From the NCBI RefSeq assembly GCF_027921745.1, contig NC_079238.1:3782001-3846000 (forward strand): a stretch of DNA of 64,000 nucleotides. Direction: 5' to 3'. The notes under the pieces were generated by a model. That model worked only from the letters and a program-made list of their open reading frames with translations, was not told the DNA's origin and did no database searches. The position numbers and the translations under genes are program-made. The DNA comes from Schizosaccharomyces osmophilus. Its lineage: Eukaryota; Ascomycota; Schizosaccharomycetes; Schizosaccharomycetales; Schizosaccharomycetaceae. Position 1 is the first letter of the stretch, and every line of letters begins with the position of its first letter. This document shows, in pieces, positions 9,562 through 20,358 of this stretch.

Positions 9562-11823
9562 ATGAACCAGGCAGACTTCTTGCAAGAGCTTCCAGTAGGT
9601 GTACGCTATATATTTGAATTAGCTGTACTAACTTTTTGTTAGCATGTATATAAACGGTTAGAATCTGGGCTTATTATACCCCAGCTAAAGGATATTTTAC
9701 GAGTATTTGGATTACGGCTGTCAGGCACAAAACCTGAACTTATTGCTCGAATCAAAGAGTTTGTCGAGAAAATCGCTATTAATAATGACATGAACACGTG
9801 GAATTCACTAAAAAAAGCAGTTGATGGAGACATTGCTGGTGCTATTTGTACATTACAATCTAATCTCTCGCAAATTTATCCTCAGACTTTGGCCGTCCCA
9901 CCTCCTGTAAATAACCCTGGTAATAGATCATATACTAGGCCGTTCGCTCCCGTTGTCCATTCTCGAATTCGTTTCCGGAAAACTCCATTCTACGATATAC
10001 TGGAACCGTTTAATACCCCTTTTACAATACCAGCATGCGTCGGTGCCCGTAATACAGTATCATTTTCTTTTCAATTGACACCGATGGCTCTTTCAAAATT
10101 GTTAAGTAACCCGAAGGAATTTCGAGTGTACTTTTTCTCGACCCCAACAGATACCATTGGTTTCGGTGAATGTTTAATGGAGTATCCTACTCCTCAAATG
10201 GAGCTTCGTGCCAATAATCAAGTCGCACATGCAAACTATCGTGGCTTGAAAGGAAGAAGTGGCACTACAAACCCAGCTGACATAACTGACTATATAACCA
10301 AATATGCTGGTCCTCCAGGAAATAATGTTGTTATATATTACATGAATGCCACGAAAAGGTACTCTGCTGTTGTTTCTCTCGTGAAGATGTATTCTGTTGA
10401 TCAATTGGTCGATGATGTCAAAAATCGAAAAATCGAGACGAAAGAAAAGATTGTGGATCGTATAAAAAGTGAAAATGAAGATACCGATATCATCGCAACT
10501 TCGACAGATATTTCTTTAAAATGCCCGCTGTCGTTTACTAGAATTTCTCTACCAGTAAGATCTAGTTTTTGCAAACATATTCAGTGCTTTGATGCTAGAG
10601 CATTTCTAGAAATGAATCAGCAAACCCCTTCATGGATGTGTCCTGTGTGTAATATACTTGTTCGTTATCCCGATTTGGTTGTTGATGGGTTCATGCAACA
10701 TATTTTGGAGAACAGTCCCAGCAACTCTGAAACAATTACTGTTGATCCTGTTGGAAATTGGAGTATGAATACGTTTGATGAAGAAAGTGAAAGTTCTGAA
10801 GAAGAAAACTTGCCAAAAGAACAGATTATAGAACTAAGCGACGAAGAGCGAAATGCTACACCTGCAAATCCTGGTGAACCTTCGAATGCACCAAAACGCA
10901 AGGCTTCACCTCCCCCTGCTAGCTCGACAAATAAGAAGAAACGAGAATCTTTGGTAATTGATCTCACTATCTCTGATGATGAAGAACCCGTAGCTATAAC
11001 GTCTCCTCCTAAATCAACCAAGAACGAGACTGATAAGTCTTTTTCAAAGCCAGCATCACCAAGCCCTGTTCAGAGAAGTGCTCAGGCATCATCATCCACT
11101 TCATCAGAAAACTTGCTGCTACCGAAAAATACTACGAATGGTATTTCTCAACGATCAACACCATCAAGCACCACCACGGTTCCCTCCACTACATCGACTT
11201 CCCAGAGATCCTTTAGTAACTATGAACCTAATTACGCACCTGGAAGAAATGCATATTCCAGCAAACGTCCGACAGAATCATTTCAAAGTTCTAGAGGGAT
11301 AAGTTTTCCTCCTGTCAACACTCCTCCTCCCAGACGTGATTACCGTTTAGGGAGTTTACCGGTTGATGACAGTCAGGCCTTATATCACCCTTCCATGTCA
11401 TCAAGGTCTTCAGCGCATACTAATACGCCAGGAGTCCAAACGTCCACTACTAGCGACCCTGCAAATTTGCTTATCAATGACTTAGTACTGCCTCCAATGG
11501 TGGTGGGTCGTACTAACAGCTCACCATCTATCAGGTCAAATACTAGGGAACCGCAACTATCAAACAGTTATACACCAAATCAACAAATGCTATACAATAA
11601 TATTCCGACCCGGCCACCCTTCACGATTCCGGAGTCAGATCGTGATCTGCTTAGCTATGATGATTTACGAAGGAGGCCAGTGCTAAGCTTACCTCGAATA
11701 CAGGAAACTCAACAGAGAAGACCCCCGCAGACGGCTGGACCACTGTGGAATGAAGAGGAAGATAACCGAATTAACTGGGATTCAGAATTTCATACTACAT
11801 ACCCGTTTAATAATCCTACTTAA
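9562..11823 (+). CDS. pli1: SUMO E3 ligase of the PIAS/Siz family
   Basis: A 33-base first exon (9562-9594, MNQADFLQELP) joins exon 9643-11823 in phase 0 across a 48-base intron with a CTAAC branch point, giving 737 residues. Domain order: SAP-like DNA-binding helix pair (residues about 15-48, VFGLRLSGTKPELIARIK), PINIT domain (about 85-215), SP-RING (about 300-350, CPLSF...CKHIQCFDARAF...CPVCN) and a long disordered serine/threonine/proline-rich tail. The tail holds two SUMO-interaction-like motifs, QIIELSDEE (about residue 405) and LVIDLTISDDEE (about 447). Pli1 is the main SUMO ligase of S. pombe, acting in the nucleus in centromere and telomere maintenance; S. pombe length is about 727. 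The start is set by the only upstream ATG compatible with the splice. Confidence 0.92.
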
Positions 11824-12037
11824 ATTGCGAGAGGGATGGTCGAGCGATTGGTACGGTGGTGCGTGTATGAAAAAAATGAAACGTATTTAGAATATGGGAA
11901 ATGATAATGGGATTTTCATTTAAGATATTAAAAGTGCAAAACAATTATTCTGCGTCTTTGTAACATAAGAACAACTATACAAACGTAGGGATGGATAAGC
12001 ATGAACTCAGATTTTATTTTCTACAAAAACACCACAT

Positions 12038-12442
12038 TTAAGCAGAGTTCTTCTTAGGGCGCTGAGAAGCAAGGATAGCAGAAGAACGAGCAATAGAAAC
12101 GTTCACAAGGTCAGGACGGTAACCAGTCTTGCCAACACGGTTAGCAACGCTCTTGTAGGTCTTACGAGAAGACTTGTTAGCAATAACATCAGTGCGGTAA
12201 AGCTTGGCGGGCTTTTGAGCGTTCTTGGGGTTGGTCTTGGAGACCATAACAACACCACGGGGGCTGTTAGCGTTGATACCAACGGCACGGTCGCTGCTAA
12301 GACCAGAGTAACGCTGAGAGTTCTTTCCGGTGACGTTGAAGGGCTCACGGTTCAATTGGATGCCACCGAATTCAGAGCGCTTAACCAAGAAGCGGTTGTT
12401 TTCACGGATAACTTGCCAGATGAGATCGTTGCTAACAGACAT
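12038..12442 (-). CDS. 60S ribosomal protein eL28
   Basis: The 134-residue frame begins MSVSNDLIWQVIRENNRF and has the L28e core (LVKRSEFGGIQLNREPFNV, then GVVMVSKTNPKNAQKPAKL) and a basic C-terminus. I place the start at 12442 because it matches the S. pombe protein and its usual length; an in-frame ATG 18 bases upstream (12460, adding six residues) is possible. Codon choice is strongly biased (many AAG, GTC, AAC, CGT-type codons), as expected for a highly expressed gene. A HomolD box lies about 53 bases upstream. The S. pombe counterpart carries historic names based on L28 or L44, so I give no symbol. Confidence 0.93.
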   Translation of the reverse strand: MSVSNDLIWQVIRENNRFLVKRSEFGGIQLNREPFNVTGKNSQRYSGLSSDRAVGINANSPRGVVMVSKTNPKNAQKPAKLYRTDVIANKSSRKTYKSVANRVGKTGYRPDLVNVSIARSSAILASQRPKKNSA

Positions 12443-13420
12443 GGTGTGAGTGCTTGACAAGTTTCACTATAGACGCATGATACATTTAGTTTTGTGTGAC
12501 TGTCTTTTTGGGCCATCCAAAGTTTAGGGCTGTATGTTATGGTTTAGTCCCATGTGTTGGGATTCACTAAAGTGTATAGTGAGCGTAAGGATGTACGCGT
12601 CAAACAGTAAACAAAGCAGGGTTGAGGCAAGGTGGTGGATGAATGGGTCTGTTTGTTAATAATGAAAACGAATTTGAAAAAAAAAAAGGTTATTTTAAGA
12701 AGAAAGAATAAGGCTTCTTCGCGTTGTACATCTTTCTACTCCCACACTTAATTTGGTCAAGGACTTGAAGGGGAAACAAAGTACGAGTAGGAGCCCTTCT
12801 AAACAAATTTCTTTACAAAAGGAGAATGGTTCCTTACTTTAATTATTCCTAAGCGAATTGCACTTGTCTCTACGTCTGTATACGAGGGCTCACTAGCTAC
12901 AACTTTTCTACAACTTCGTTAGGAAAACAAACAAGGAAATGGAAACGAAGCTTTTGAAAATTTGTATAGATACGCATAAAATGAAAAAAGCAAACAGAAA
13001 CAAATAAATTTTAGGAACTTCCCTTCCTTTTTACTTTTCCTTATTTAGAGACACGACACCCACGTAATCACATCCATACCTGTGTATAGTCTAAAAGTGT
13101 GTATTCTATACATACTGAACCAACGCTCACCAACATTGAGAGAGTAAATTGATTTATTTCTAGGAATTTAGTGGATAGGGAGAAGACTCTTCTTCTCTAA
13201 AACCAGTTCTAATAATAGTTATTTGCAATTCCTTATCAACAAATATATTCGGGGTTTAGTTTGTTTCAAAGTTAGATTTCGTCTTCACTTACTATCTTTT
13301 ATTTCAACGGAGTGTGTTTTGAAGTTCAAGTGATTTCTAAAGAATACAAGGCGAACGACTTGCTTGCCTTTACATGTGTAGGGAATACTGAGATATCATT
13401 CTAGCTGGTTTTTATTCGAG
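12443..13420. other. Divergent intergenic region eL28 gene / DUF2015 gene
   Basis: The 978 bases hold the promoter of the ribosomal protein gene (HomolD at 12495-12502, and ACGCGT at 12595-12600 of unknown meaning) and the long leader of the DUF2015 gene. There is no coding signal. Confidence 0.55.
12495..12502 (-). promoter_or_regulatory. HomolD box (CAGTCACA) of the eL28 gene
   Basis: The minus-strand octamer CAGTCACA is a perfect match to the HomolD element that replaces the TATA box in fission yeast ribosomal protein promoters. It lies 53 bases upstream of the chosen eL28 start and is oriented towards it. A sequence on the same strand near 12522-12533 (AGCCCTAAAC) may be a degenerate HomolE half. 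The match is seen in the sequence; its use here is inferred from the family. Confidence 0.75.
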
Positions 13421-13795
13421 ATGGCTAGCTTTCATTTATTAGTGTCCTACGCTACTATCATCCTTGCAATTATAGCAGGCATTACATATGCAACAAGGAG
13501 TATCTGGGGACCACGTTTACGCCGATTTCGATACTCGCCTGTACATGATTCATTCGAATCTGATATTCAAAACGGATTGACATCCAATTCTTTTGATCTT
13601 TTCCAGAATGTGCTTTCACAAGATTCGCGGGCCGGTCTCGACGAGGCATCTTCTATGGAAATAAAGGGCATCATGAAGAAACAACAATGCTCCTTTGATC
13701 AAGCTCGTCTCATTTATCTTCGAAATACAATGAGTAGAAACAATATTGATCCTTCCGGACTTCCTCTGGATAGTAAGGCTATTACTAAACTTTGA
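13421..13795 (+). CDS. DUF2015 fungal protein, N-terminally membrane-anchored
   Basis: This 124-residue intronless frame starts with one hydrophobic segment (residues about 6-24, LLVSYATIILAIIAGITYA) followed by a basic stop-transfer (WGPRLRRFRY). The soluble part ends with IKGIMKKQQCSFDQARLIYL, the most conserved block of the fungal DUF2015 family. Members are short single-pass proteins, probably of the secretory system or mitochondria, with no assigned biochemical role that I know of. Gene position between eL28 and the Irs4-like gene matches S. pombe from memory. Confidence 0.8.
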   Translation: MASFHLLVSYATIILAIIAGITYATRSIWGPRLRRFRYSPVHDSFESDIQNGLTSNSFDLFQNVLSQDSRAGLDEASSMEIKGIMKKQQCSFDQARLIYLRNTMSRNNIDPSGLPLDSKAITKL

Positions 13796-14714
13796 AGCAT
13801 TGTTCTCGTGAGTAATGCAATTATTACAACGACTATGCATGGAAGGGACATTGGATTATGATTAAATATGTGATCCACCGGGTTGCTTTCTATATCCGCT
13901 ATTGCTTTTCCGTTTTTTATTTTTTTTTATTTTTTTTTCATTGTCTTTTCCGTTTTTAGGGGTCTGCTGTTTTCTTTCTGCTGATTCTTTCGCAATCACT
14001 TAAATAGCAATTCGACGTCTTATTCGACTTTATGATTTCAAGTTAAGCAAAAATTCTTTCTATTCTTTTTATGAAGGAGTCTATGAAACACAATCGTGTC
14101 TTAAGCTTGATCTTTAAATTTGTTTTCGATCTGGGGTTTGTTTACTAATGTGCTGTCTGTCAAAGATCGTTATATAAACCACGCTGTGTTAATACCAACT
14201 GTATTTGTCAAATAGGACACTCTAACGTATCATATGTTTCCAAGTGTAGCTTGTTTACGATGCTTATACTCATTGTTACCACCACAACTTCATAATCAAA
14301 ATTACTGTGATACGGACGTACGAAGACAATTGTTTGATTTTATATCATCCGTAGTCTTCTTCATTCTTTTAAAATTGCTTTTTCTTCCATTATTTTAGAG
14401 GAAAGCTTTTCAAGTTTGTCACATCGCGCTATTTTCCTTTTCCGACAATAAATTGCCGTATTGTTGTCGTAAGAATCTCTGTTGGAAGTAGATACGTATG
14501 TGTTTTCGAGCTTTTGAAATTCGGCTTAGAAAAACCATAGTTTTATGGCGAATTGAACGCTCGCGTTTTGTTCCTTAAATTCCTACAGCTCCAACCTGGT
14601 AAAATAGTTAGACAACTACCAGCATCATCATTTTTTGTGCTTAACGAGCATCTTTGCTCAAGCATCAGCGATTTATGAATTAATCGCTAGAGCCGGACAG
14701 AGACAAACGGTGTT
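13796..14714. other. Long leader/intergenic region before the Irs4-like gene
   Basis: The 919 bases contain T-rich runs around 13917-13940 and no credible coding frame. The long spacing suggests a long 5' leader or regulated promoter for the downstream gene; no specific box was recognised. Confidence 0.5.
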
Positions 14715-17474
14715 ATGAGTATTCACACTTCCTCATTGCAAAATGATGAACGAGACATAAATGTATCGTCTCCCATAGAAAGGAAATCTTTTTTTTCTGC
14801 TTCACATCTCCCATTTCATCAGCTTCAACGCGCTTCTGTCCGGTATCACAACGGTAATTACGTTCCTAAAACACCTTCCATTCCGAAACACCAGCGTCTT
14901 TATGTAAACGTCGATCCTACAAACCAGCTTGAGCCTCTTGCTGCTGCAAAAGCCAGCGTTTCCTCGTCCAGCGAGCACTTGAAGATCATAAACGGACGAA
15001 AAGATCAATTTGGTGTAACAGATGTCGATCGTTACAGCAAGAATCATAACGCTTTTTTGGGATCTTCCTCCAAAACGTCAGGGTTTGCATCCAACGCTGC
15101 AGCAGTAGCTGCCTCAAATTTATCATCTTCACAATCCCCAACTACACCAAAATCTAGCACTGGAACGCGTTTTGAAGCCTTTTCTTTAAATTCGAAACAG
15201 CTTCCCAAGAAAATTTCCACATCCGGTTCTGAAGTCAATGACCCGCTCGTCGTCAACGCCAAGAAAGCCCCCGTTTCTGTACCATCTACCAGTCGAAAGC
15301 CCGTTCGAATAAAAAATCAACAAAGTACCGTAGGATCTACCAACAGCAATTCTACTCCTTATTTGGAAATTCAGAAACCGATTTCGAAAAACGAAGATTA
15401 TACTAGGAAAACGAGGTCTTCTTATTTGACGCACAAGTCACTGGATCATACCTATAAGGCATCAAAATCTGCGTATAAGTATCCAAATTCAAACTTTGGT
15501 AGAAATTCGGAAGTGTCTGATGGTAATCAAAGTCCCCTTGAAACAGGGAATGCTCTTTGCCAATCAAACGCTGCTGTAGGAAGCAAGGAAGACGACTCCA
15601 TTTCAAATTCTTCTTTTGTCAAAAAAGCAGCAAAATTCAGTTTAAAGTCCTCGTACTCCGAAGGTAATGATGATGTGAAAATACCAAAAGACGAACAAAG
15701 TCTGCTAGCTCCAAAGAATTCTCAGCGTTCACCGCATGCAAGTTTAGGTGGAAATTTTTTGCCTGCTGCAACCACCACTTTACAAAAACAGGCTTCTAAT
15801 GATCGAATTAGTGATGAAAGTAATACCTCTTCTGTACGAGCACCAGTTCGAAACGCTGCTGTGATCGCATGTAATTTATCTCATAATCTAAAAAAAGACA
15901 CAGGAAATACTTCTCAACACAGCACTTTGCCGTCAAAGAATTTTAAACCAAAACCGAAGGAAATAGAAATATCTCATTCTATTCCATATGCCGCTTCTAC
16001 TAAAACTTTGCTTTCATCTTCAGAGAAAAAAGTACAACCTCAGAGCAGTAACCTCATACCTAATGCGATACCTTTAGCTGCCGCCCGAAAAATTGCAATA
16101 TCCGCTAAACATAGCTTGCAAAGACTGAAGGATTCTCATTTTAATCACAGCAGTGCTTTACTTTTCGCATTTCATGCGGCTACTCAAGTTTCTGGTGCCA
16201 AAAGTGAAGCAGCTTTTGATAATAATCCCCCATACCGCGATCCTCCTAATGTTATTTCATCAGCTCATATTGCTGCTAATCAAGCAACAAACGAAAAGAA
16301 GGACATTCCTTTACGGTTATCTATATCAAGCGACCCTTTAGGTGCGATTCCTATAGCTATTGAAAACAAAAACAGCGCCGCGCTTCTCAATCCATCAAAA
16401 CCTTACCGTTCTTCTCTTGGTTATTCAAGCCCATTGTTCAGTCGCCAAAATTCACCTAGCGAGGACGTCTTTTATGATGCTGTTGATGATGAACATACGT
16501 TGGATCCTCCTCCCGCTATTTCAGAAGTATTATGTGATTTACCTCATAATACCGAGGAGCTTACAAAAACGCCTATGAATGGTGAAGTCGATAAATTAGG
16601 CAACTACACGGATACGGAGAGTTCTGAGGACAGACCATCAGTTGCTACAGAAAATCCTATATCTAGTTTTAAGAATTCAATCTTAAATTTCTCAAACGAT
16701 ACCGCTAAAGCATTGAAATGGCGATTATCAGGTGTATTGCAACCCGAGAAAACGATTGGACCAAATTTGTTTTATTTACATCGTGACGCTTTAGATTCTT
16801 CATCGGCTGTTCACGCAGCAGCTATTGCAGATAGATCATTTCCCGTTGTTCAGGAGAAACCACCACCTTTAAAAACGAAAGCACTGAAAAAACCGTCACC
16901 GCATACGTTAAGGAGACCAACTAAAAAGAAGTATTTTTTCTCAAAACGAAGCAACGGTAGATTTAAAAATGCTAGGGTATCCCGGATTTCCAAGAATGTT
17001 GATATTCCTCGTTTCGTGATTGATGAAAACAGACGAAAATTGTACGAAGGCTTGTGGGCAGCAAATAAAGGGTATCTTTTACGCGACAGTGATGTAGTCT
17101 ATCCGGAAAACTATGTTTGCGACATAGTAGTCCGCGAGCTATGGTCAAGATGTGGTGCTCCTACAAGTGTTCTATCAGTTATTTATAATCTTGTGGATCG
17201 AAGCCATTTTCACATGTTAAACCGAGAAGAGTTTATAGTTGGTCTGTTTTTGATAGATCAGTATCTTACCGGCAGAAAACTGCCATTAAAAGTACCTGAT
17301 TCTGTTTGGATTAGCAGTAAAAGGATGGGAGAGATGCTTTGGCGTCTCGAACAGCTGCAAATGAAAACGAGAAAGAAAAAGAATCGTTTTAAGAGAAAAG
17401 TATATAAAGGCCTCAAATGGGAATTCGGTTCGGATCAAGAGGACAAGGGCGAGGAAGAAACAGCTACAGGATAA
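14715..17474 (+). CDS. EH-domain protein of the Irs4/Tax4 family
   Basis: The 919-residue intronless protein is mostly low-complexity and Ser/Thr/Asn-rich with repeated alanine-rich short helices (AVHAAAIADRSF, HIAANQATN, AAVAASNLSS). The only compact part is the C-terminal EH domain at residues about 765-875: FVIDENRRKLYEGLWAANKG, VRELWSRCGAPTSVLSVIYN, LVDRSHFHMLNREEFIVG, LFLIDQYLTGRKLP. A very basic tail (KTRKKKNRFKRK) and an acid end follow. In budding yeast Irs4 and Tax4 bind and activate the inositol 5-phosphatase Inp51 and so lower PI(4,5)P2; a C-terminal EH domain is their hallmark. The canonical EF-hand calcium loop is degenerate (VDRSHFHMLNREEF). Family assignment is firm; partner and role are by analogy. 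Confidence 0.82.
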   Translation: MSIHTSSLQNDERDINVSSPIERKSFFSASHLPFHQLQRASVRYHNGNYVPKTPSIPKHQRLYVNVDPTNQLEPLAAAKASVSSSSEHLKIINGRKDQFGVTDVDRYSKNHNAFLGSSSKTSGFASNAAAVAASNLSSSQSPTTPKSSTGTRFEAFSLNSKQLPKKISTSGSEVNDPLVVNAKKAPVSVPSTSRKPVRIKNQQSTVGSTNSNSTPYLEIQKPISKNEDYTRKTRSSYLTHKSLDHTYKASKSAYKYPNSNFGRNSEVSDGNQSPLETGNALCQSNAAVGSKEDDSISNSSFVKKAAKFSLKSSYSEGNDDVKIPKDEQSLLAPKNSQRSPHASLGGNFLPAATTTLQKQASNDRISDESNTSSVRAPVRNAAVIACNLSHNLKKDTGNTSQHSTLPSKNFKPKPKEIEISHSIPYAASTKTLLSSSEKKVQPQSSNLIPNAIPLAAARKIAISAKHSLQRLKDSHFNHSSALLFAFHAATQVSGAKSEAAFDNNPPYRDPPNVISSAHIAANQATNEKKDIPLRLSISSDPLGAIPIAIENKNSAALLNPSKPYRSSLGYSSPLFSRQNSPSEDVFYDAVDDEHTLDPPPAISEVLCDLPHNTEELTKTPMNGEVDKLGNYTDTESSEDRPSVATENPISSFKNSILNFSNDTAKALKWRLSGVLQPEKTIGPNLFYLHRDALDSSSAVHAAAIADRSFPVVQEKPPPLKTKALKKPSPHTLRRPTKKKYFFSKRSNGRFKNARVSRISKNVDIPRFVIDENRRKLYEGLWAANKGYLLRDSDVVYPENYVCDIVVRELWSRCGAPTSVLSVIYNLVDRSHFHMLNREEFIVGLFLIDQYLTGRKLPLKVPDSVWISSKRMGEMLWRLEQLQMKTRKKKNRFKRKVYKGLKWEFGSDQEDKGEEETATG

Positions 17475-18091
17475 ACATCTACACAATTTGATGATTGTTT
17501 ATGTAAGAATTGACATAGGGATTTCTAAAAATTTTTCGTCCTTTCTATACTACCTATGCTTTTCACGTTACATGTTCTTTTTCTCTTTCTTTTTAAGAAA
17601 ATATGGATTGGTGGGCTGTCGGTTGTCTATAAAAACTAGCATCCGAATGATTTTATTAAATACAAAAATGAGCCAGTCGGTAAAAAAAATGCTAATTTAT
17701 GTCTTTATGAGTATTTATCATTATTAGTTTTAGGAAAAATATTTTCTTTCTTTTGTTTCTATTTATTAATATATTTAATGGATTTTGATTTTTCTTTTCA
17801 AGCACTTTCGCTATTGGGTTTTCCAGTCGACAACTTTCCTACATCTATGGCAATGAAATTTCTTAGAATAGTGTACTACAAAAATTCATTTTCTATTTAT
17901 TTAAATGTTAAAGAGTTACTTGGTTAAAACACATTACTTTATTCACCGACATTCCTAATTTGTTTGACCTCCGTTCTTTGTATCGTTGCTTGCCAAAACT
18001 ATAGCAATAATCATTTCGACATATACTTTAAAAGTTGGGCTACTACTTTTACAAAGATGTTCCTAACTCCCTTATATTAATAGAAAAGAAT
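17475..18091. other. Intergenic region before mcp1
   Basis: The 617 bases carry the 3' flank of the Irs4-like gene and the mcp1 promoter. I looked for a FLEX/Mei4-type box (GTAAACAAA) because mcp1 is meiotic in S. pombe and did not find an exact one. No gene is seen. Confidence 0.5.
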
Positions 18092-20075
18092 ATGACAGAT
18101 GATGAATTTCTAATGTCGCTTGAGAAATATTACAATGAGTTAAACCAGCTTTCATCTGATCTTGATATCCCCTTCAATTTGACAATTTTCAGAGGTCTTA
18201 TCCTCAATAAAATATCAGAACATTCTTTAGGTCTGAAGAAAGAACTGCAGGATATAAAGACAAAATGTGACAAACTCTCCTATCATCTTTGTGAACTTTG
18301 CAGGTCTTTAGGAGGAACACAGCATTTTCAAAACGAATTACCCTCAGAAAAATACTACCAGCATTTACTTTCGTTGCATGGGGAGATTCAAAAGGAATAT
18401 GACTCTAGGCTTCAGCTAGTAACGGGTATGAGTCTTTGGTAACTTCAATTACTTTAATAAGGTAAAGTTCTTCTTGCTAACTAAAATAGAAATAAAAAAC
18501 AAAGTATCGTATCATTTGTCTTCTCTTGGTGAAAATTCTGAAGGATTGTTTTTGGATAATTCCTCTTTTGTAGATGTTTCAGACTCACAGATTGAACACT
18601 TGAGGCGTCTGCAAGAAAAAGTGGGAAAGAAATACCAGTCAAGAAAAGAGATGTTGTTAAGCAAGAAAAGCGAGATTCTACCTTTGGAAAAGCATATATC
18701 GACGAAAATCAAGATAGACACCAACAATTTATCGACAGATTATTTGAAAAGAATCAACGAGTACAAGGGGAGATTGGACTACTTGGCTCAAAAGAGAGAA
18801 AATACTTCAAGTCGATTAAGTGTTCGCTCCGATTCGAGGATTAGTGTAAAATCTCCGAGTTCTAATACAAACTCGCCTAGACTAGCTAGCGGAAAGGTAA
18901 GTTTTATTTTGTTTACAAATTCCCAGTTAACTGTTTAGAAAACAAAAGAGCCTTCAAGTCCTTCTTTGACTGTGAAGTACCGTACAGAATATGAATCTTT
19001 ATTGAAGCGCTATCTGCATCTTGCGAAATCGCTGTTTATTCCAAAAAAAGATTTATTATTTAATGAAACTGAAGAAAACCAAAAGAAGGATGACATTCTG
19101 GAAATTTTGAATAAACTCAAGCAGGAAATTCACAATTTGGAAGTAGAAACCCATCTTCGAGGCGAAATTAATCCAATGATTCGAAAGTATCTAGCATTGG
19201 AGGCTAGATTATTGAAAGAATCGCAGACTGTTAAAGGTTCATCAACCCCAACTTCAAAACCTTTTACTTTAAAAAGGCTGAAAAAGGATTTTCAGCTTAC
19301 GCGTGCAAATTTGATCTATTCATTAAGGAATTGGGAAGAAGAAAATGAAAGAAAAATAACAGTTTTCGGGAAACCATTGTCGGATAGATTACAGTTTTAT
19401 TCATTCCCTTTGCAACGTTCTTCTAGTAAAAGACAGAATGTTCCAAATTGTGACCAAGATTCGTCCTCTCCTCAAACCAATGGGTCTCATCAGGAAATGA
19501 CAACGGATGCTGTTTATCAAAATGATATTAGAAGCTCATTACATATTAACAATAATGCGTCCAGTCCAAAAATTGGTTCCGTTCAAAGGTTTACATATCC
19601 TTCTTCCCTAGAAAAAGTTCAGCGAAACAATACGCCATTAAAATCACCCAAGAAAGCTGATTCGTCTGAACAAATTGACGAGAACGACTTGGATGCCGGA
19701 AGTCTCCAAAGCCAGGTTGAAGCTCAATATAACCACTTCATGTCAGCCAACAATATAAGTGAGCCAGCCTCTATGACATCGCCCTCTGGATCACTCCGAG
19801 AAATGATTCAACCATATATCCCTCCAAAAGGAAGTCTCACCGGCTCCAGTACTCCAGAGAATCACCTTTTAATGCCATCCACCAAGAACACCGACATCAA
19901 CTCCTACCTTGGAAAGATGAGTAGTCATGAAGAAGATCGTCTCTGCAAACGGCTAGATTCATTTTCATTCTCAAAAGACATAATTTCAAAAAAACTGAGA
20001 AACAACATTCATGGATTGCACTTTTCCACCCCGACTAAAGATGATACAAAGGACCTTACAAGTAGAGAAGACTGA
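18092..20075 (+). CDS. mcp1: MAP65/Ase1/PRC1-family microtubule protein, Mcp1-like
   Basis: Three exons (18092-18425, 18490-18896, 18939-20075) keep frame and give 625 residues. The first intron has a GTATGA donor and CTAAC branch; the second is 42 bases with a GTAAGT donor. The N-terminal 330 residues are predicted coiled coil arranged as in MAP65 proteins (LKKELQDIKTKCDKLSYHLC, IEHLRRLQEKVGKKYQSRKE). Residues from about 390 are disordered with SP/TP sites. The ATG at 18092 is the first in frame; an open but ATG-less stretch precedes it. In S. pombe Mcp1 is a meiosis-specific MAP65 relative; gene order next to spb1 supports the name. MAP65 proteins bundle antiparallel microtubules. Confidence 0.75.
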
Positions 20076-20358
20076 GCAGTCTTAATTTTATTTTTTTGTT
20101 TAATATCGGTGTATCCTGTATGCCGAACCTTTAAATGATTGATGCTTCCATAACGATTTCTGTCGTTTTTTCATCCCTTCTCTTTACCTTTACAGACAAC
20201 ATTCAGAAATTCTTCAAACAATTAATTTAAAATCATAATATTTTACAATAAAATACGCGCTTTTTTCATATATGTCTGCATCGAATTAGTCGTATAGATT
20301 TTTAGTAGCAACTTTTGCCTCCTGTCTTTAACCATCTTACCACCACCAAAGGAATCAA

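Noticed and set aside
18035-18091. N-terminal extension of mcp1 from a TTG codon
   Set aside because: No ATG in the extension; the first ATG in frame is at 18092.
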